Source: Arachis hypogaea (Eukaryota > Streptophyta > Magnoliopsida > Fabales > Fabaceae). Taken from it: a stretch of DNA of 64,000 bases. Shown here piece after piece: positions 31,080 to 43,863 of the stretch (its first letter is position 1; each line of letters opens with the position of its first letter). The position numbers and the translations under genes are program-made. The DNA is taken from assembly GCF_003086295.3 (NCBI RefSeq), contig NC_092048.1, positions 104,920,276 through 104,984,275 of the forward strand, written 5' to 3'. Under the pieces are notes generated by a model. The model did no database searches. It worked only from the letters and a program-made list of their open reading frames with translations, and was not told the DNA's origin.

Positions 31080-34000
31080 TCAGCAATTGTTAAACAAAGA
31101 ATCATAACTCAAAATCCCTATACTAGTCCTAAGCATGCAGAATCTGTCCTCAGGTAGTGGTTTAGTGAAAATGTCTGCCAATTGCTCTTCCGATTTAACA
31201 AATTGAATGCTAATATCCCCCATTTGGACATGCTCTCTTATTGAGTGAAATTTCACTTCAATATGTTTAGTCCTAGAGTGCAAAACTGGATTTTTAGAAA
31301 TATTAATGGCACTCATATTATCACACATCAAGGGAATATTTTTAGCATTTAATTTGTAATTGGCAAGCTGTGTTTTTAACCATAAAAGCTGAGAACAACA
31401 TGAAGAAGCAGCTATATACTCAGCCTCAGCAGTGGATAGAGCCACTGTTGGCTGTTTCTTACTTGACCAAACATTTAAGGACTTCCCAAGGAAGCAACAT
31501 AAGCCTGAAGTGCTCCTTCTATCAACTCTATCACCAGCAAAATCTGCATCACAATAGCCAACTGCAAAAAAATCATCAATCTTAGGATACCAAAGGCCAA
31601 AATTGGATGTGCCATGAACATATCTAATGATCCTTTTAACTGCTGAAAGATGTGACTCTTTTGGTTTGGATTAGAACCTAGAACACAATCCAACATTTTG
31701 CACAATGTCGGGTCTAGAGGAAGTTAAGTACATAAAAGAACCAATCATTCCTCTATACCTAGTCTCATCAATATCTTTTTCAGTTTCTCCCTTATCTAAT
31801 TTTGAACTAGGATGCATGGGAGTTCCCATAGGTTTGGCATTTTCCATACCAAATTTCTTAACTAATTCCTTGGCATACTTCTCTTGATGAATGAAAATAC
31901 CATTTTTTGTTTATTTAATTTGCAGCCCAAGGAAAAAATTAAGTTCACCCATCATACTCATGTCAAATTCACTTGTCATGAGTTTTCCAAAATCAGAACA
32001 GAGGAATTCATTTGCTGATCCAAAAATAATGTCATCAACATATATTTGGACTAGAATAAAAGAATCATTAGAATTCTTGATAAATAGAGTTGTGTCAGTG
32101 GTGCCTCTTTGAAAACCATTTTTCAAAAGAAAAGAGCTAAGTCTCTCATACCAAGCTCTAGGAGCTTGTCTTAAACCATAGAGAGCTTTAGATAATTTGA
32201 AAACATGATTAGAATGTTCTTTATTTTCAAAACCAGGAGGCTACTCCACATACACTTCTCTATCTATCACACCATTCAAAAATGCACATTTCACATCCAT
32301 TTGATATAATTTAAAACCACAAAATGCAGCATAAGCTAAGAGAAGTCTTATGGCTTCTATTCGGGGCAACAGGGGCAAAGGATTCATCAAAGTCTATTCC
32401 TTCTTCTTGGTCATATCCTTGTACCACTAGCCTTGCCTTGTTTCTTGCAATGCTACCATCTTCTCCCAACTTGTTCCGAAATATCCACTTGGTGCTGGTC
32501 ACTTTCTTTTCACTTGGCCTTGGAACCAAAGTCCATACTTGATTCTTTTTAAACTCAAGAAGCTCATCCTCTATAGCTTTAACCCAAGAGGGGTCACTAA
32601 GGGCTTCCTTGACATTTTGAGGCTCTATTTGTGAAAGAAGGGCAATGTTTGATCCTTCATTTGCCTTTCTAGTGGAAGACCGTGTTTGCACTCCATGAGA
32701 GACGTCCCCAATGACAAATTCCTCAGGATAATTCTTCAAGAATCTCCATTCACGAGGTCTGGTGGATTTGGAGGCAGATTCAGATACCAATGGATTCTGG
32801 GTGCTGCTGGCTTCAGGATTTCCTTCAGATTCATGAGACGAAATGGAATTGTCTCTTGAATTTTCAACAGTTGCAGTTTCTGGTTCAGTTTGACCAGAAT
32901 TTCCTTTTTCATTATTTTGAGTGGTTTCATCTTCCTTTTGAGCTTGATTTCCTGCATCACAATCTTCCAAAATACTTTGCACCAAATTAGTATCACAAAA
33001 TGTAACATGTATGGACTCCTCAATAATCCTAGCATCTTGATGATAAACCCTATATGCTTTACTAGTTGTGGAATATCCTACAAACAAACACTCATACGCC
33101 TTTGGATCAAATTTACCCAAATTATCCTTGTTATTTAAAACAAAACATTTGCATCCAAAGATGTGCAAGTAGTCTAAGTTTGGTGGGTAACCTTTCCAAA
33201 GTTCATAAGGGGTTTTCTTCAAGAATTTCCTTATGATTGTTCTATTCAAAATGTGGCAAGCCGTGTCAACTGCTTCAGCCCAAAGGAATTTCGGAACATT
33301 ACTCTCACAAAGCATAGCTCTTGTCATCTCTTGTATGCTTCTATTTCTTCTTTCCACAACACCATTTTGTTGTGGTGTTCTTGGACAAGAGAAGTTGTGA
33401 GATATTCTAAATTCCTCACAAAAGGATTCAAATAAATTATTTTCAAATTCAGTTCCATGATCACTTCTTATAGAAGAGATTTTCAAATCCTTTTCATTTT
33501 GAATTTTCTTGCAAAAAGGTTCAAAGGCCGAAAAGGCTTCATTTTTGTGTGCAAGAAATAAAACCCAACCAAATCTAGTATAGTCATCCACAATTACTAA
33601 ACCATAATGTTTACCACCTAGGCTTTGAGTTCTTGTTGGACCAAATAAATCAATGTGTAGCAACTCAAGTGATCTTTTAGTAGAGATGTCTTCCTTTGGT
33701 TTAAAAGAACTTTTTGTTTGTTTTCCCATTTTGCAAGCATCACAAGTGATGTCTTTGTCAAACTTTATCAAAGGAAGGCCTCTTACTAATTCTTTCTTTA
33801 CAAGTTTGTTTATTTGAAACATACTTGCATGGCCCAATCTCTTGTGCCATAACCACTTTTCAGATTCTTTAGAGTGAAGACAAGCTACATTTTGATCTTT
33901 TAGTTCATCAAGAGTAAGTACATACATATTATTAAAACGCTTGGCAACAAACATCACTTCATTTGTCTTTTCATTAACAACACAGCATTCAAGTCTTTTG

Positions 34001-36348
34001 AAAGTCACTAAATATCCTAAATCACACAGCTGACTTATACTCAAAAGATTGTGCTTCAAACCACATACCAAAAGTACATCATCAATGAAAGTAGATTGCT
34101 CATTACCTACTTTTCCAACAGCAATGATTTTACCTTTACCATCATCTCCAAAGGTCACAAAACCTCCATCATACTTGTTTAGTTTGATGAAGTAAGTTGA
34201 CCTTCCAGTCATGTGCCTTGAATATCCACTATCCATGTACCACAAGTCCTTTTTGTTCTTGGATGCTAGGCAAATATGCATGAAGAGTTTCAAGTAGCCT
34301 TAGGTATCCAAATTAATTTGTATCCTTTGAAGTTAATCCTTCTTGGTTGCCCAAGTGCATTAAAATCACAAACAACATTGTAAATTTTGTTTCCCACAAC
34401 TCTCTTTTCAATGAAACATTGTGCATATGAGTGACCAAATTTCTTGCAATTTACACAATGATTTTCTGATGTGTGTCGCTGAAATTGAGGTGAGTTATAT
34501 TGCTTGAAATGATTAAATGGTTGGAATTTTCTGGTTTTTGGAGGAGATGCATTTCTTTTGACAAACTGATTTTTGTTATAATTATTCCTCTTTGCAAAAA
34601 TATTTTCACCAGAATTTTTGAAGATCTTTGGATTTTTTCGAAAGTGAGGTTTTATTGTAGAAAGATGGTTTCTTGAAAGCTCCCTCATTTTTCGAAATGT
34701 ATCCCAAACCTGGCCTGTTTGAACTCAGTTCGGTTCTTGGTGAAGTTTCATTTTCACTTGTATATACTTCATCAAATTTTTCTTCAAATGTTGGAGCATA
34801 TCCAATACCAGATTTGTTTGGTATGGTTTTGGTATTTGATGAAGAAGCTACAAATTTTATAGAGGAAACATTGGAAACTGCATCTTCCTTGGCTATGTAG
34901 CCTAAACCAGATTTTTCAAACAATGGTCTTTGACTTACAAGTAATTTGTCTAAGTTACTAAAACCTTGAACAAATTTTTCTATGTCACCATTCAGCCTTT
35001 TAATCATATCATTTAATCTTTCATTTTCAGCAATTAACTCATGAGAAGGATCCACAATGTGCTTTCCTTTTAATTTTTCAAGTTCAGATTTTAGAAATCT
35101 GTTTTCTTCAATGATGTCCAAAGCACATTCAGTTTCCTTCACTTTTTCTTTTAAAAAAATCATTTTCAGCTCTTAACACATCTCTTTCATATCTACATTC
35201 ATTGTACTTGTCAAGCAGTTTTGAGGTATTTAAAGTGAGATCATCAATAATTGCATGTAAGTCCTCAATGGTCAAATCATAATAGTTTACCTCATCAAGA
35301 TTGTTGTTTCCAGCCATGAAGCAGTCCTTATCATCTCCTTCAGATTCTTCTTCTTCATTTGAGTTGTTCTCAAGATCCTCCCAAGCTGCCATAAGCACTC
35401 TCTTCCTTTTCTTCTTTCCTTTGTCCTCCTTTTTGAGCTTTGGACAGTTTAGCTTGAAATGTCCAGCCTCCTTGCAGTGATGGCACATCACCTTGCTCAA
35501 GTCAATCTTGTGCTCCTTTGAACTTGAACTCTTGTATTTGCCCTTGTTCTTCATCATCCTTTTAAATCTCCTAGCAAAAAACAAAAGCTTATCATCTAAA
35601 ATACCATCACTAGACTCACTCTCTTTTGGTTCTATTTGTGACTTAAGGGCTATTCCCTTTTTCTTTGAGTCTGTGTTTGTGTGTATGGTTTCATAGGAAA
35701 GGAGTTTTCCTCTCAGCTCATCATATGTTATGGGACTTAGGTTGTTCTCTCGATTAGGACAGTGGCAGTGGTTTCCCATTCTTTTGTGAGGCTTCTAAGG
35801 AGTTTTCTCACCAAGGTTTGTTCTGCATAGTTTGTACCCATAGCATCAAGGTTGTTGATTATGATTGAGAATCTCTCAAACGCTTCATCAATGCTTTCTC
35901 TATCCTTCATGCTAAACATCTCGTACTCTTTTTGCAGCATATCAATCCTCATTTCTTTGACTTGTTTAGTGCCTTCTTGTGTAACCTGGAGTTTTTCCCA
36001 GATTTCTTTGGCTGTCTTACATCTAGACACCTTCCGGTACTCTTCAAAGCTGATAGCACAGTGAAGAAGGTTGATTGCTTTAGCATTCAGCTCCATTTTC
36101 TTCTTATCGTCTTCATTCCATTCAGCTTCTTCTTTTGGAGTCACCACTCCATCAGCACTTGTTTTTGTTGGGATCTTGAGATGGCTCACAACAATCCTCC
36201 ATATGTTGTAGTCAATGGATTGGATGAAGATCCTTATCCTTTCTTTCCAGTAGGAATAGTTCTTCCCGTTGAAGAAAGGTGGCCGGTTATTTGACTAGCC
36301 TTCAGTGAGGGTGTAGGCAACTGTGGTTGTGCCCAAGTTGTTCACCAT
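31080..36348 (-). pseudogene. Copia gag-pol of element E (multiple frameshifts)
   Basis: Starts at ATG 36348 (MVNNLGTTTVAYTL), followed after 18 codons by an in-frame TAG. In order: gag with UBN2-like part (KEIWEKLQVTQEGT), CCHC knuckle (CHHCKEAGHFKLNC, about 35440-35485), a second knuckle-like CVNCKKFGHSYAQC (about 34440-34480), protease region (WYMDSGYSRHMTG, about 34230), GAG-pre-integrase and HHCC zinc motif (LWHKRLGHAS..CDAC), integrase catalytic core (DLFGPT, SDHGTEF, NGVVERRNR), RT (KWIFRNKL, YVDD at about 32040) and RNase H (LSTAEAEYIAASS, about 31410-31445). The open segments change frame at least six times. Integrase before RT proves the copia type. It would have encoded all replication enzymes but cannot now. 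Confidence 0.93.
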
Positions 36349-36392
36349 TGGATCTTTGCTCCAAGCGGTTAAGCTTGATTCTTGAGACCTTA

Positions 36393-36405
36393 GCTCCTGA
36401 TACCA
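36393..36405 (-). promoter_or_regulatory. Primer binding site, Met type (element E)
   Basis: The minus strand reads TGGTATCAGGAGC, 2 bases from the LTR end. It has one extra G relative to the TGGTATCAGAGC of element D. Confidence 0.85.
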
Positions 36406-36407
36406 AT

Positions 36408-38011
36408 TGAAGGTTGTGGTAGGCTTAGAGAAGGGGGGGTTGAATCTATGCCTTCCTTTTAGTTGCAGTTATGACCCTTTTAAACAAACTTTCAATTCTG
36501 ATTCTGTTTGTACTCAATAGCAAAAATTTATGAGACAATTTATTTTTGTCTCATGAATATCAGAAAACAGAACATAGCAGAGAAGAGAGAAGCTAACACC
36601 ATCATGTATCCTGGTTCGGTTGCCTTGTGCTATGCAACCTATGTCCAGTCTCCTCCACAACTATGGAAGAATTTTTACTATAGTTAACAGTATTACATAC
36701 ACCAATTTCACAGGATTGACCCAATCCTTTCGCACTCAAGTTCTAACCTAACTTGACATTGGTTATGCTAATACCTAACTATTCACTCTTAGTGCTAACC
36801 CAACTAAGAAAGGGATACCTCACAGGTACAGGATACAAGACATAGACATACCTAAAGAAATCAGAAAATAACTCTAGGCTTTTCTCTCAAGTGTATCACT
36901 CAGCCTTTTTCACTCATGGCTTTTACTTGAGCTTTCTCACAATGCCTTTTCTCACAAGAAATTACAGAAAGATAAACATTGAAAAGAACATCACAATCTG
37001 TAAAACATGAAGGTGATTGACTTCATCAACAGCCTCTTAGCTATGTGCAAAACTAGATTTGCAAGCCTCAGATACAGTTCTTCAGTATTGGCCGAATGCT
37101 TCTTTGAAAGAAAGCATTATCCAAGTAGAGGAACTTCTTTTCAGAACACAACTCTCAAACTCTGGTTTTCTCTCCTTGGTTTCTGAATAAACAGCAAACC
37201 TCTTTTATCTCCTTGCATGTTGCTGGGTTCTTCTTTCAAGGTCAACACCTTGAGCCTTGAGCTTCACCAATCCACAGATTCACTTTTTCCCATTAAACCT
37301 TAGAGTAGAAACTTTGCTTCTGACTTCTTCATCTTGACCGAAAGCCATAAAGCAGCAATCACAAGAGTCTTCCAATGGTCAACTTGATCTGAGCCCTTAA
37401 AAACTAACTTGGTCTCCAAGATATGTTTGAGACCATGGATTCATAGCAGAGAGGGACATAAATCCTCTTTTCCATATAGCTCAAAATGGAGATACAGAGA
37501 GTTGAAGATGAAGAGAAGAAAGTGTGTTGCAAGTAAGAGGAAATAGGTTATCTTTAACCTAAGCTGGATTTGGTTTGATCTTTTTGATTTGACCTCTGCC
37601 TTTCTTGCCTAACCTTCTCTTTCTTTCCTCTTATTTCATAACTAGCTTAAAAACTAAGCACTTTTTCTTGCTTCTGTGATTTGACTGAAACAGAGAAGTA
37701 TACGTTGCTTTTGGTTGAAGCACATGGAAAGAGTTTGAACCAAGTGAAGTACCAGGGCTTGGATCGGATCACTTCCTTTTTGCCCGTTTTGATTTTTCCA
37801 GCCTTGTTTCCTTATGGGCTTCATTTTTGTCATTAACCTATTAGCCTTGTTTTATTTTTCATTCCATTTGGGCTGTAATTCAAATTTAGGCCTGTAACAA
37901 TTTATAAATAATTAGTAATATGCAATTAAATTAATCAACACTAATTATTTATTTTGCCCAAAAATAATGTTTGTTATCACTAATTAATTTAGTTAATTTC
38001 TTAACTCAACA
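36408..38011 (-). repeat. Element E 5' LTR (1604 bp)
   Basis: Direct repeat of 26776-28380. Its outer end abuts the second GAGAA duplication (38012-38016). Confidence 0.95.
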
Positions 38012-38794
38012 GAGAATAAAACATATATAAATATAAGAATATAATAATCATACAGAACTAGCCGTAGCTTGAGGAGTTTAAGCCGACTAGTTACAAAAAA
38101 AAAGATACAGAGTTTTAGAATTAAAACAGCTTATACAACCTATCTCTCAAATAAGTCTCTAAGGCCATAAAGATAAATATACAAAAGGTGAGAGAATACT
38201 ATGACGAAAGTAAAACAGAAATAAACAAGGAACGAACCATACTCCGCCCTGTCACCATATCCGCAATCTCACCGAAGTAGATTACGACCTGCATCTGAAA
38301 AACAACAAAGTATGGAATGAGAACCGGAGGTTCTCAGTATAGTAACAGTGCCCAATGATGTAAGATGTAAGGCTCCGAGACGCCGAAGGCAATCCTAGAA
38401 CTTCACATCACATACGGATATTCAAGCTTAGAACAAAATAGATAAATATATAAAGAACTTAAACCATAAACCAGGTTATCTAAACTTAGGGGAATTCTAA
38501 CTAATACTAATCACACCGTTGTATCCCACAGCCTACGCCACCCTAACCTCCGTGCGATCCCATCGCCACCACCTACCTAACCTCCCCAGCACCAGACAAT
38601 CACAATTAATACAAACAAGGAAACCACAGGTAGTATTCAAGAAGCAAGTAGACAGGCTATACAATTAGGCAAATTCAAGTAATCAAAGCAATCAAGCACA
38701 TAAGAGATGCATATGATGAATGTCTATCCTATTGGCTCGTGATATCACTTGTCGGTCTACAAATGCCAACCCGACACATCCTCCCGAATGTAGC

Positions 38795-39145
38795 CTTTTC
38801 TGCCACGCTAGGGATATAGTGCCCTGCACACTCATGAAGCAGCTCTTCTGCTACGCTAGAGATATAGTGCCCTGCACACTCATGTAGTAGGGAGTCTACT
38901 ACGCCAGAGATATAGGCTTCACACACTTCCTGCAGTAGAGAAGGAACCAACCACAACAAAACATGCAGCAGAACAATCTGCTATGCCGGGAATATAGGTC
39001 CCCCACACTCTCAACATTCAACAAGTCATGCGATAGAAACATCTGTCACGTCGGAGATATAGGCTCCGCACACTCTCACCAACAACTAATCATGCAGCAA
39101 AGAAAATCTGCTACGCTGGAGATATAGGCCCCGCACACTCTCAAC
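38795..39145. repeat. Imperfect tandem repeats in element D LTR
   Basis: Six units with the core CTGCTACGCTAGAGATATAG followed by GCCC(C/T)GCACACTC, at periods of roughly 55-75 bases. The core itself is well kept while the linkers vary. Confidence 0.85.
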
Positions 39146-39473
39146 ATCCATCAAGATCATCATTTCTCTTCGAATCCTTGACTCATCACAACCATCGCCA
39201 GTTCATGATTTCCATTCCAAACTTATAGTTCATCAATTCCTCAATTCCAATACCATCCTCCTTTCTTATCTACCATACCCATCCTCAGTACACCAGAAAC
39301 CTAAGTCTCCATTCTCTAACTTTTCAAAATAAAACTCAAATAAATTCTCCTAAAACCTTTCCATGTTTTAATGCTCAAAAATAAGCCTATGAATCTTAAA
39401 ATGGTGTCACAGAAGCATACAAGCTTGTTGGGAAGGTGAAATAGTTGAAAACAAAGTTTAAGTTTGAGAAACA

Positions 39474-39671
39474 GGGTGTGTGCGTATGCACAGGAGTGTG
39501 CGTACGCACAAGTACCAAAATTTACAATGTCTGTTCACTCGCACAACCAGTGCTAGCGCCCCCAACAGACTGACCTTCCCAACGTGTGCATGCGCACAGG
39601 GTTGTGCGTATGCACAGGTTGTAAAACCTCTTTGGTGTGTGCGTGCGCACAAGGCTGTGCGTACACACATA
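39474..39671. repeat. GTGTGCGTACGCACA palindromes in element D LTR
   Basis: Three pairs of units: GTGTGCGTATGCACA with GTGTGCGTACGCACA (39477-39510), GTGTGCATGCGCACA with TTGTGCGTATGCACA (39585-39620), and GTGTGCGTGCGCACA with CTGTGCGTACACACA (39637-39670). Pair members lie 3-5 bases apart, the same paired design as in element C. Confidence 0.88.
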
Positions 39672-41455
39672 CCAGAAACCACAAAATTCTGTAACTCTGC
39701 AGAATTTCAGATTTCAACACCAATCTTTGAATGATCATAACTTCCTCTACAAAATTCCAAATTTTACAAACTTTATATCAAATCGAAGGGTTTTTAATAA
39801 TCTTTAATTCCAAATCAAATTCAACAAATTTTGAAAACCGTGGCAGAAGTTATGATCAGACAAAGTTCACAAAAAATCCATTTTTACCCAAAATTTCATA
39901 ACCTCAAATTTTAACCAATCTCAATCCAAACCAAATCAATCACATATCAACCATACCATAACAATTCAAAATTCAAACCAAATTCTACTTCAACCATTTT
40001 CTCAATCTCAAAAACCTCTACGCCATTCAATAACTCTAAATCCAACCCAATTCACATATCTCAATTTACCAACTTTCACAAACTACATCCAACCAAAGCA
40101 ATATCAAACTTCCAATTACAACACAATCTATCTTTTTGGATTACCATTCATCATTCACACCAATTTTTGCATCACATTTCATCATTCTCAATCTCAACTC
40201 TCAAACATATAACATTACAAACAATTTTTCCAACCAAAACATTCACAATCATTATTCTATCATCAATTTCAATATCAATCTCCCATACCCAACGACCAAC
40301 ATCAATATAGCCATTTATCACCCATTCCAAATCATCAATTACCATAAAACACTCTCATCAACATAACTAAATTTCATCCATTCATCATAAATCATCATAC
40401 CTCAACATTTAATAACTCAACAACCATATCAACAACCCTCATCCACAACACCAATCATCAATACTCATTAACACCAACAATTCCCAATAATTATCATCAA
40501 CCATACTAATCCAATACAACCAACAATTAACATCAATCCACATTTAAATATTCATACACCAATAATATTCAATCCTATCTTAGGGTCAACTAGCCTAACT
40601 TTCCAGAAACATTACATACTACATAAAAGAAACTGAAACCATACCTTGGCCGATTCCCAAACGCTCCAAACCGAAAACAAAGCCACCAAAGTTGATCCAA
40701 AACCTCAACCAACTCCAACAAATACCAAAGCTCAAACTAATAACACATATATCACCAAAATCAAACCTAAGATACACAAAATAACTAAACACAAGGGTTT
40801 AGTGAAACCTTACCTTACCCAACGAGATTAGGGGTAAAATCCATTAGTTACCCACTGCTAAATATCACCGGATTTATTTAAATAGAAAGGAAGAGCTCAT
40901 CAAGAGCTTCGCGTGGCCATAAACGGCTCGTCAATCGGAGCTCCGGATCAAAAGTTATGGAGCTTTGAAGGAGGAGATGAATAGTGTCAATGGCTTCTTC
41001 TCCTCTCTTCTTCTAAACCGCACCCCTCTCTCTCCCTTTGCATCAAATGAGCTGAAATTCTCATTAATGAGTTTATATATGTTGGTCCTTGGGCCCGGTC
41101 CAATCCGTTAGCGTTTTTAGCTCGTTTGACCCACTTTGGGCCAAAACCTTTAAGATTAGTGCCTGGTTTTCAATTCTAAATTATTTTTGTCCTTTTAAAA
41201 CAATAAATCAATTTTTCATAAATTGTATTTTTTCTCAAAACACAGTACCAGGCAAGCTTAAACCGGTTCGACCAGTTCGGCTGCCGGTTTTCGGTCTTTC
41301 GCAGAAAACACATTTTCTGACTCAGAAAAATTCATTGAAACCAAATTTCACCTTTTTATTTTCAAATTAAAACTTCTAAATTTTGAGTCTATCTCAGGCA
41401 CTTAAATTATTATTTTTATAAAAATAGTTTTACGTGAAAAACCCCGGTTCTTACA

Positions 41456-42319
41456 ATCTCTATCAAATCCAAGGCCTCTCAGTGGTCTTCATCTACAAGG
41501 ATCCTCTTGCAGAATTATCCAAAGAAAGTCTCGAAGCTGGAGTGATCCCATCATAAAAAATTTGCAACAGTACCCAATCTACGAACATGTATGGGGAGCA
41601 CTTTTTCACCGTAGCCTTATACCTATCCCAAGCTTCATAGAGAGACTCGCCATCAAGATGTCTGAAAGTCTGAATATCTGTCCTCAGCTTAGTCAACCTC
41701 TAAAGTGGGAAGAATTTGGTTAATAACTTACTAACCAAATCATCCCAGGTTGCTATACTTTTCTTGGGTTGTGGCTCGAGCCACTGACTAGCTCAGTCCC
41801 TCACAGCAAAAGGGAATAACAACAACCGATAAACATCAGGATGAACCCCATTAGTCTTGACTGTCACAAATCTTCAGAAAATTAGAGATGAATAAATTGG
41901 GATCTTCCTGAAGACTTCCATTAAACTGAAAATTTTTTTGAACCAATATAATCAGTTTAGGTTTCAGCTCAAAATTGTTGGCATTCATAACCGATGCCAT
42001 AATGCTCCCCACACAATTTCCAGGATTGGGGTTAGTATACGACCCCAGAGTTCTTCTAATGGGCGAAGCATTGTTGGAGTTGTTGACCACAAGATTTTCA
42101 ATATTGTCTACCATACTGACTCCAAAGTCCTCTTTAGATTCGTCCCCAAAGGTATATTTAACTCTTTGAGCTCTAGCTTGTTTCTTCTGTCTTCTAATAG
42201 TTCTGGCAATCTCAGGGTCATACAGAAGAGGTTCTCTATCCCAATTTCTCTACATAAATAATTAAAAAATAAGGAATATTGGGATATTCAATGTCATAAT
42301 AAGGAAAGCCCCAGTAAAG
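41456..42319 (-). pseudogene. Element F: gag fragment of an Athila-like element
   Basis: Remnant of the oldest layer. The minus strand encodes gag in pieces: an N-terminal part upstream of 42114, running toward 42245, with REPLLYDPEIAR-type basic sequence; then TLGSYTNPNPG and FELKPKLIILVQ (42114-41851); and after a frameshift from a 2-base loss near 41868, KLRTDIQTFRHLDGESLYEAWDRY and DWVLLQIFYDGI (41696-41493). The frame ends in a TAG where relatives have CAG. The fragment is cut on the left by D and on the right by the G LTR. Which lineage F belongs to cannot be settled from gag alone; it is closer in wording to A and H gag than to B. Confidence 0.85.
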
Positions 42320-43863
42320 CTGGTACACGAAATTGTAAATCACACTTTTCACAATTCATACCACTAACCAGCAAGTGCACTGGGTCGTCCAAGTAATACC
42401 CTACGTGAGTAAGGGTCGATCCCATGGAGATTGTTGGCTTGAAGCAAGCTATGGTTATTTTGTAACTCTTAGTCAGGATATCAATTGTAATTATCAGTTG
42501 ACTTGCAAATGAACAAGAGAGCATGGATTAAATAATACTTATTATGCAGTAATGGAGAATATGTTGGAGTTTTGGAGATGCTTTATCTTCTAAATCTCTG
42601 CCTTCTCCCTGTCTTCTTCTTCACGCACGCAAGGTTCCTCTTATGGCAAGCTGTGTGTTGGTGGATCACCGTTGTCAATGGCTACCATCCGTCCTCTCAG
42701 TGAAAATGGTCCAAGTGCGCTGTCACCGCACGGCTAATCATCTGTCGGTTCTCACTCATGCTGGAATAGGATCCATTGATCCTTTTGCGTCTGTCACTAC
42801 GCCCAACCCTTGTGAGTTTGAAGCTCCTCACAGTCATTCAATCCCTGAATCCTACTCGAAATACCACAAACAAGGTTTAGACTTTCCGAATTCTCAAGAA
42901 TGCTGCCAATGGATTCTAGCTTATACCACGAAGATTCTGATTAAGGAATCCAAAAGTTACTCATTCAGTCAAAGGTAGAACGAAAGTAGTTGTCAGGCAC
43001 GCATTCATAGGTTGAGAATGGTGATGAATGTCACGGATCATCACATCCATCATATTGAAGTGCGAATGAACATCTTAGATAGAAACAAGCGTGTTTGAAT
43101 AGAAAACAGAAATAATTGCATTAATTTATCGAGACACAGCAGAGCTCCTCACCCCCAACAATGGAGTTTAGAGACTTATGCCGTCAAAGAGTACAAAGTT
43201 CAGATCTAAAATGTCATGAGGTACAAAATAAATCTCTAAAAGTTGTTTAAATACTAAACTAGTAACCTAGGTTTATAGAAAATAAGTAAACTATGATAGA
43301 TAGTGCAGAAATCCACTTCTGGGGCCCACTTGGTGTGTACTGGGGCTGAGACTTGAGCTTTACACATGCCAAGGCTGTTTCTAGAGTTAAACGCCAGGTT
43401 GTAACCTGTTTCTGGCGTTTAACTCCAACTTGTAACCTGTTTCTGGCGTTTAACGCCAGAATGCAACATGGAACTGGCGTTGAACGCTAGTTTACATCGT
43501 CTATCCTTGACAAAAGTATGAACTATTATATATTGCTGGAAAGCCCTGGATGTCTACTTTCCAACGCAATTAAGAGCGCGCCAATTGGACTCCTGTAGCT
43601 CCAAAAAATTTATTCCGAGTGCAGGGAGGTCAGAATCCAACAGCATCAGCAGTCCTTTTTCAGCCTGAATAAGATTTTTGCTCAGCTCCCTCAATTTTAT
43701 CCAGAAAATACCTGAAATTATAGAAAAACACACAAACTCGTAGCAAAGTCCAGAAATATGAATTTTGCCTAGAAAATAATAAAAATATACTAAAAACTAA
43801 CTAAAACATACTAAAAACTACATGAAATTAACCCCCAAAAGCGTATAAAATATCCGCTCATCA
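42320..43863 (-). repeat. Element G 3' LTR (1544 bp)
   Basis: Plus-strand ends TGGTACACGAAA... and ...CCGCTCATCA; sense TGATGAGCGG...GTGTACCA. Clearly the same LTR type as B and I, in the opposite orientation. Confidence 0.92.
43385..43495. repeat. GGCGTT/AACGCC palindromes in element G LTR
   Basis: Four units in 110 bases, for example TCTGGCGTTTAACGCCAGA (43441-43459) and CTGGCGTTGAACGCTAG, equivalent to 18056-18175 of B but with TTTAA instead of TTCAA at the centre. Confidence 0.9.

Larger units (their letters stand above)
26776..38011 (-). mobile_element. Element E: complete SIRE-like Ty1/copia retrotransposon
   Basis: 11.2 kb minus-strand element bounded by LTRs of 1605 and 1604 bases and by a perfect 5-bp duplication GAGAA (26771-26775 and 38012-38016). 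It carries a Met-type primer site, a broken gag-pol in copia order (integrase before RT), an extra ORF after pol and a polypurine tract. The extra ORF and overall size fit the SIRE/Maximus lineage. LTR copies differ at a few per cent by eye. It entered the 5' LTR of D. Confidence 0.95.
25411..41455 (-). mobile_element. Element D: large-LTR, nearly empty gypsy-type element
   Basis: Minus strand. The 5' LTR is 26560-41455, minus inserted E: 216 + 3439 bases, about 3.65 kb. Primer site 26543-26554, internal region only 945 bases (25615-26559), polypurine tract next to the 3' LTR, 3' LTR remnant. The primer type (TGGTATCAGAGC), the LTR end GGTGTTACA and a short protease/integrase-free interior resemble a deletion derivative of a Del/Tekay-like chromovirus; that assignment is inference. 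D sits in the gag of F, with predicted target duplication ATCTC (41456-41460). Confidence 0.85.
38012..41455 (-). repeat. Element D 5' LTR, segment right of element E
   Basis: Continues the LTR begun at 26560. It has no gene. It contains a tandem-like repeat block (38795-39145), a small palindrome cluster (39474-39671), a G-poor stretch (about 39880-40620), a TATA-like ATATATAAAC (about 41073-41082, minus) and the LTR terminus matching 25411-25614. Confidence 0.85.

Noticed and set aside
39458..39738. Cys/His-rich frames near the D palindromes
   Set aside because: CACA/TGTG palindromes translate to Cys-Ala-His repeats on either strand; not a zinc-finger gene.
42643..42978. 111-codon frame in the G LTR, with similar frames at 8185-8427, 18633-19010 and 60664-61059
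   Set aside because: These lie in the conserved second half of B-type LTRs on varying strands and are not kept at equal length between copies; no domain.
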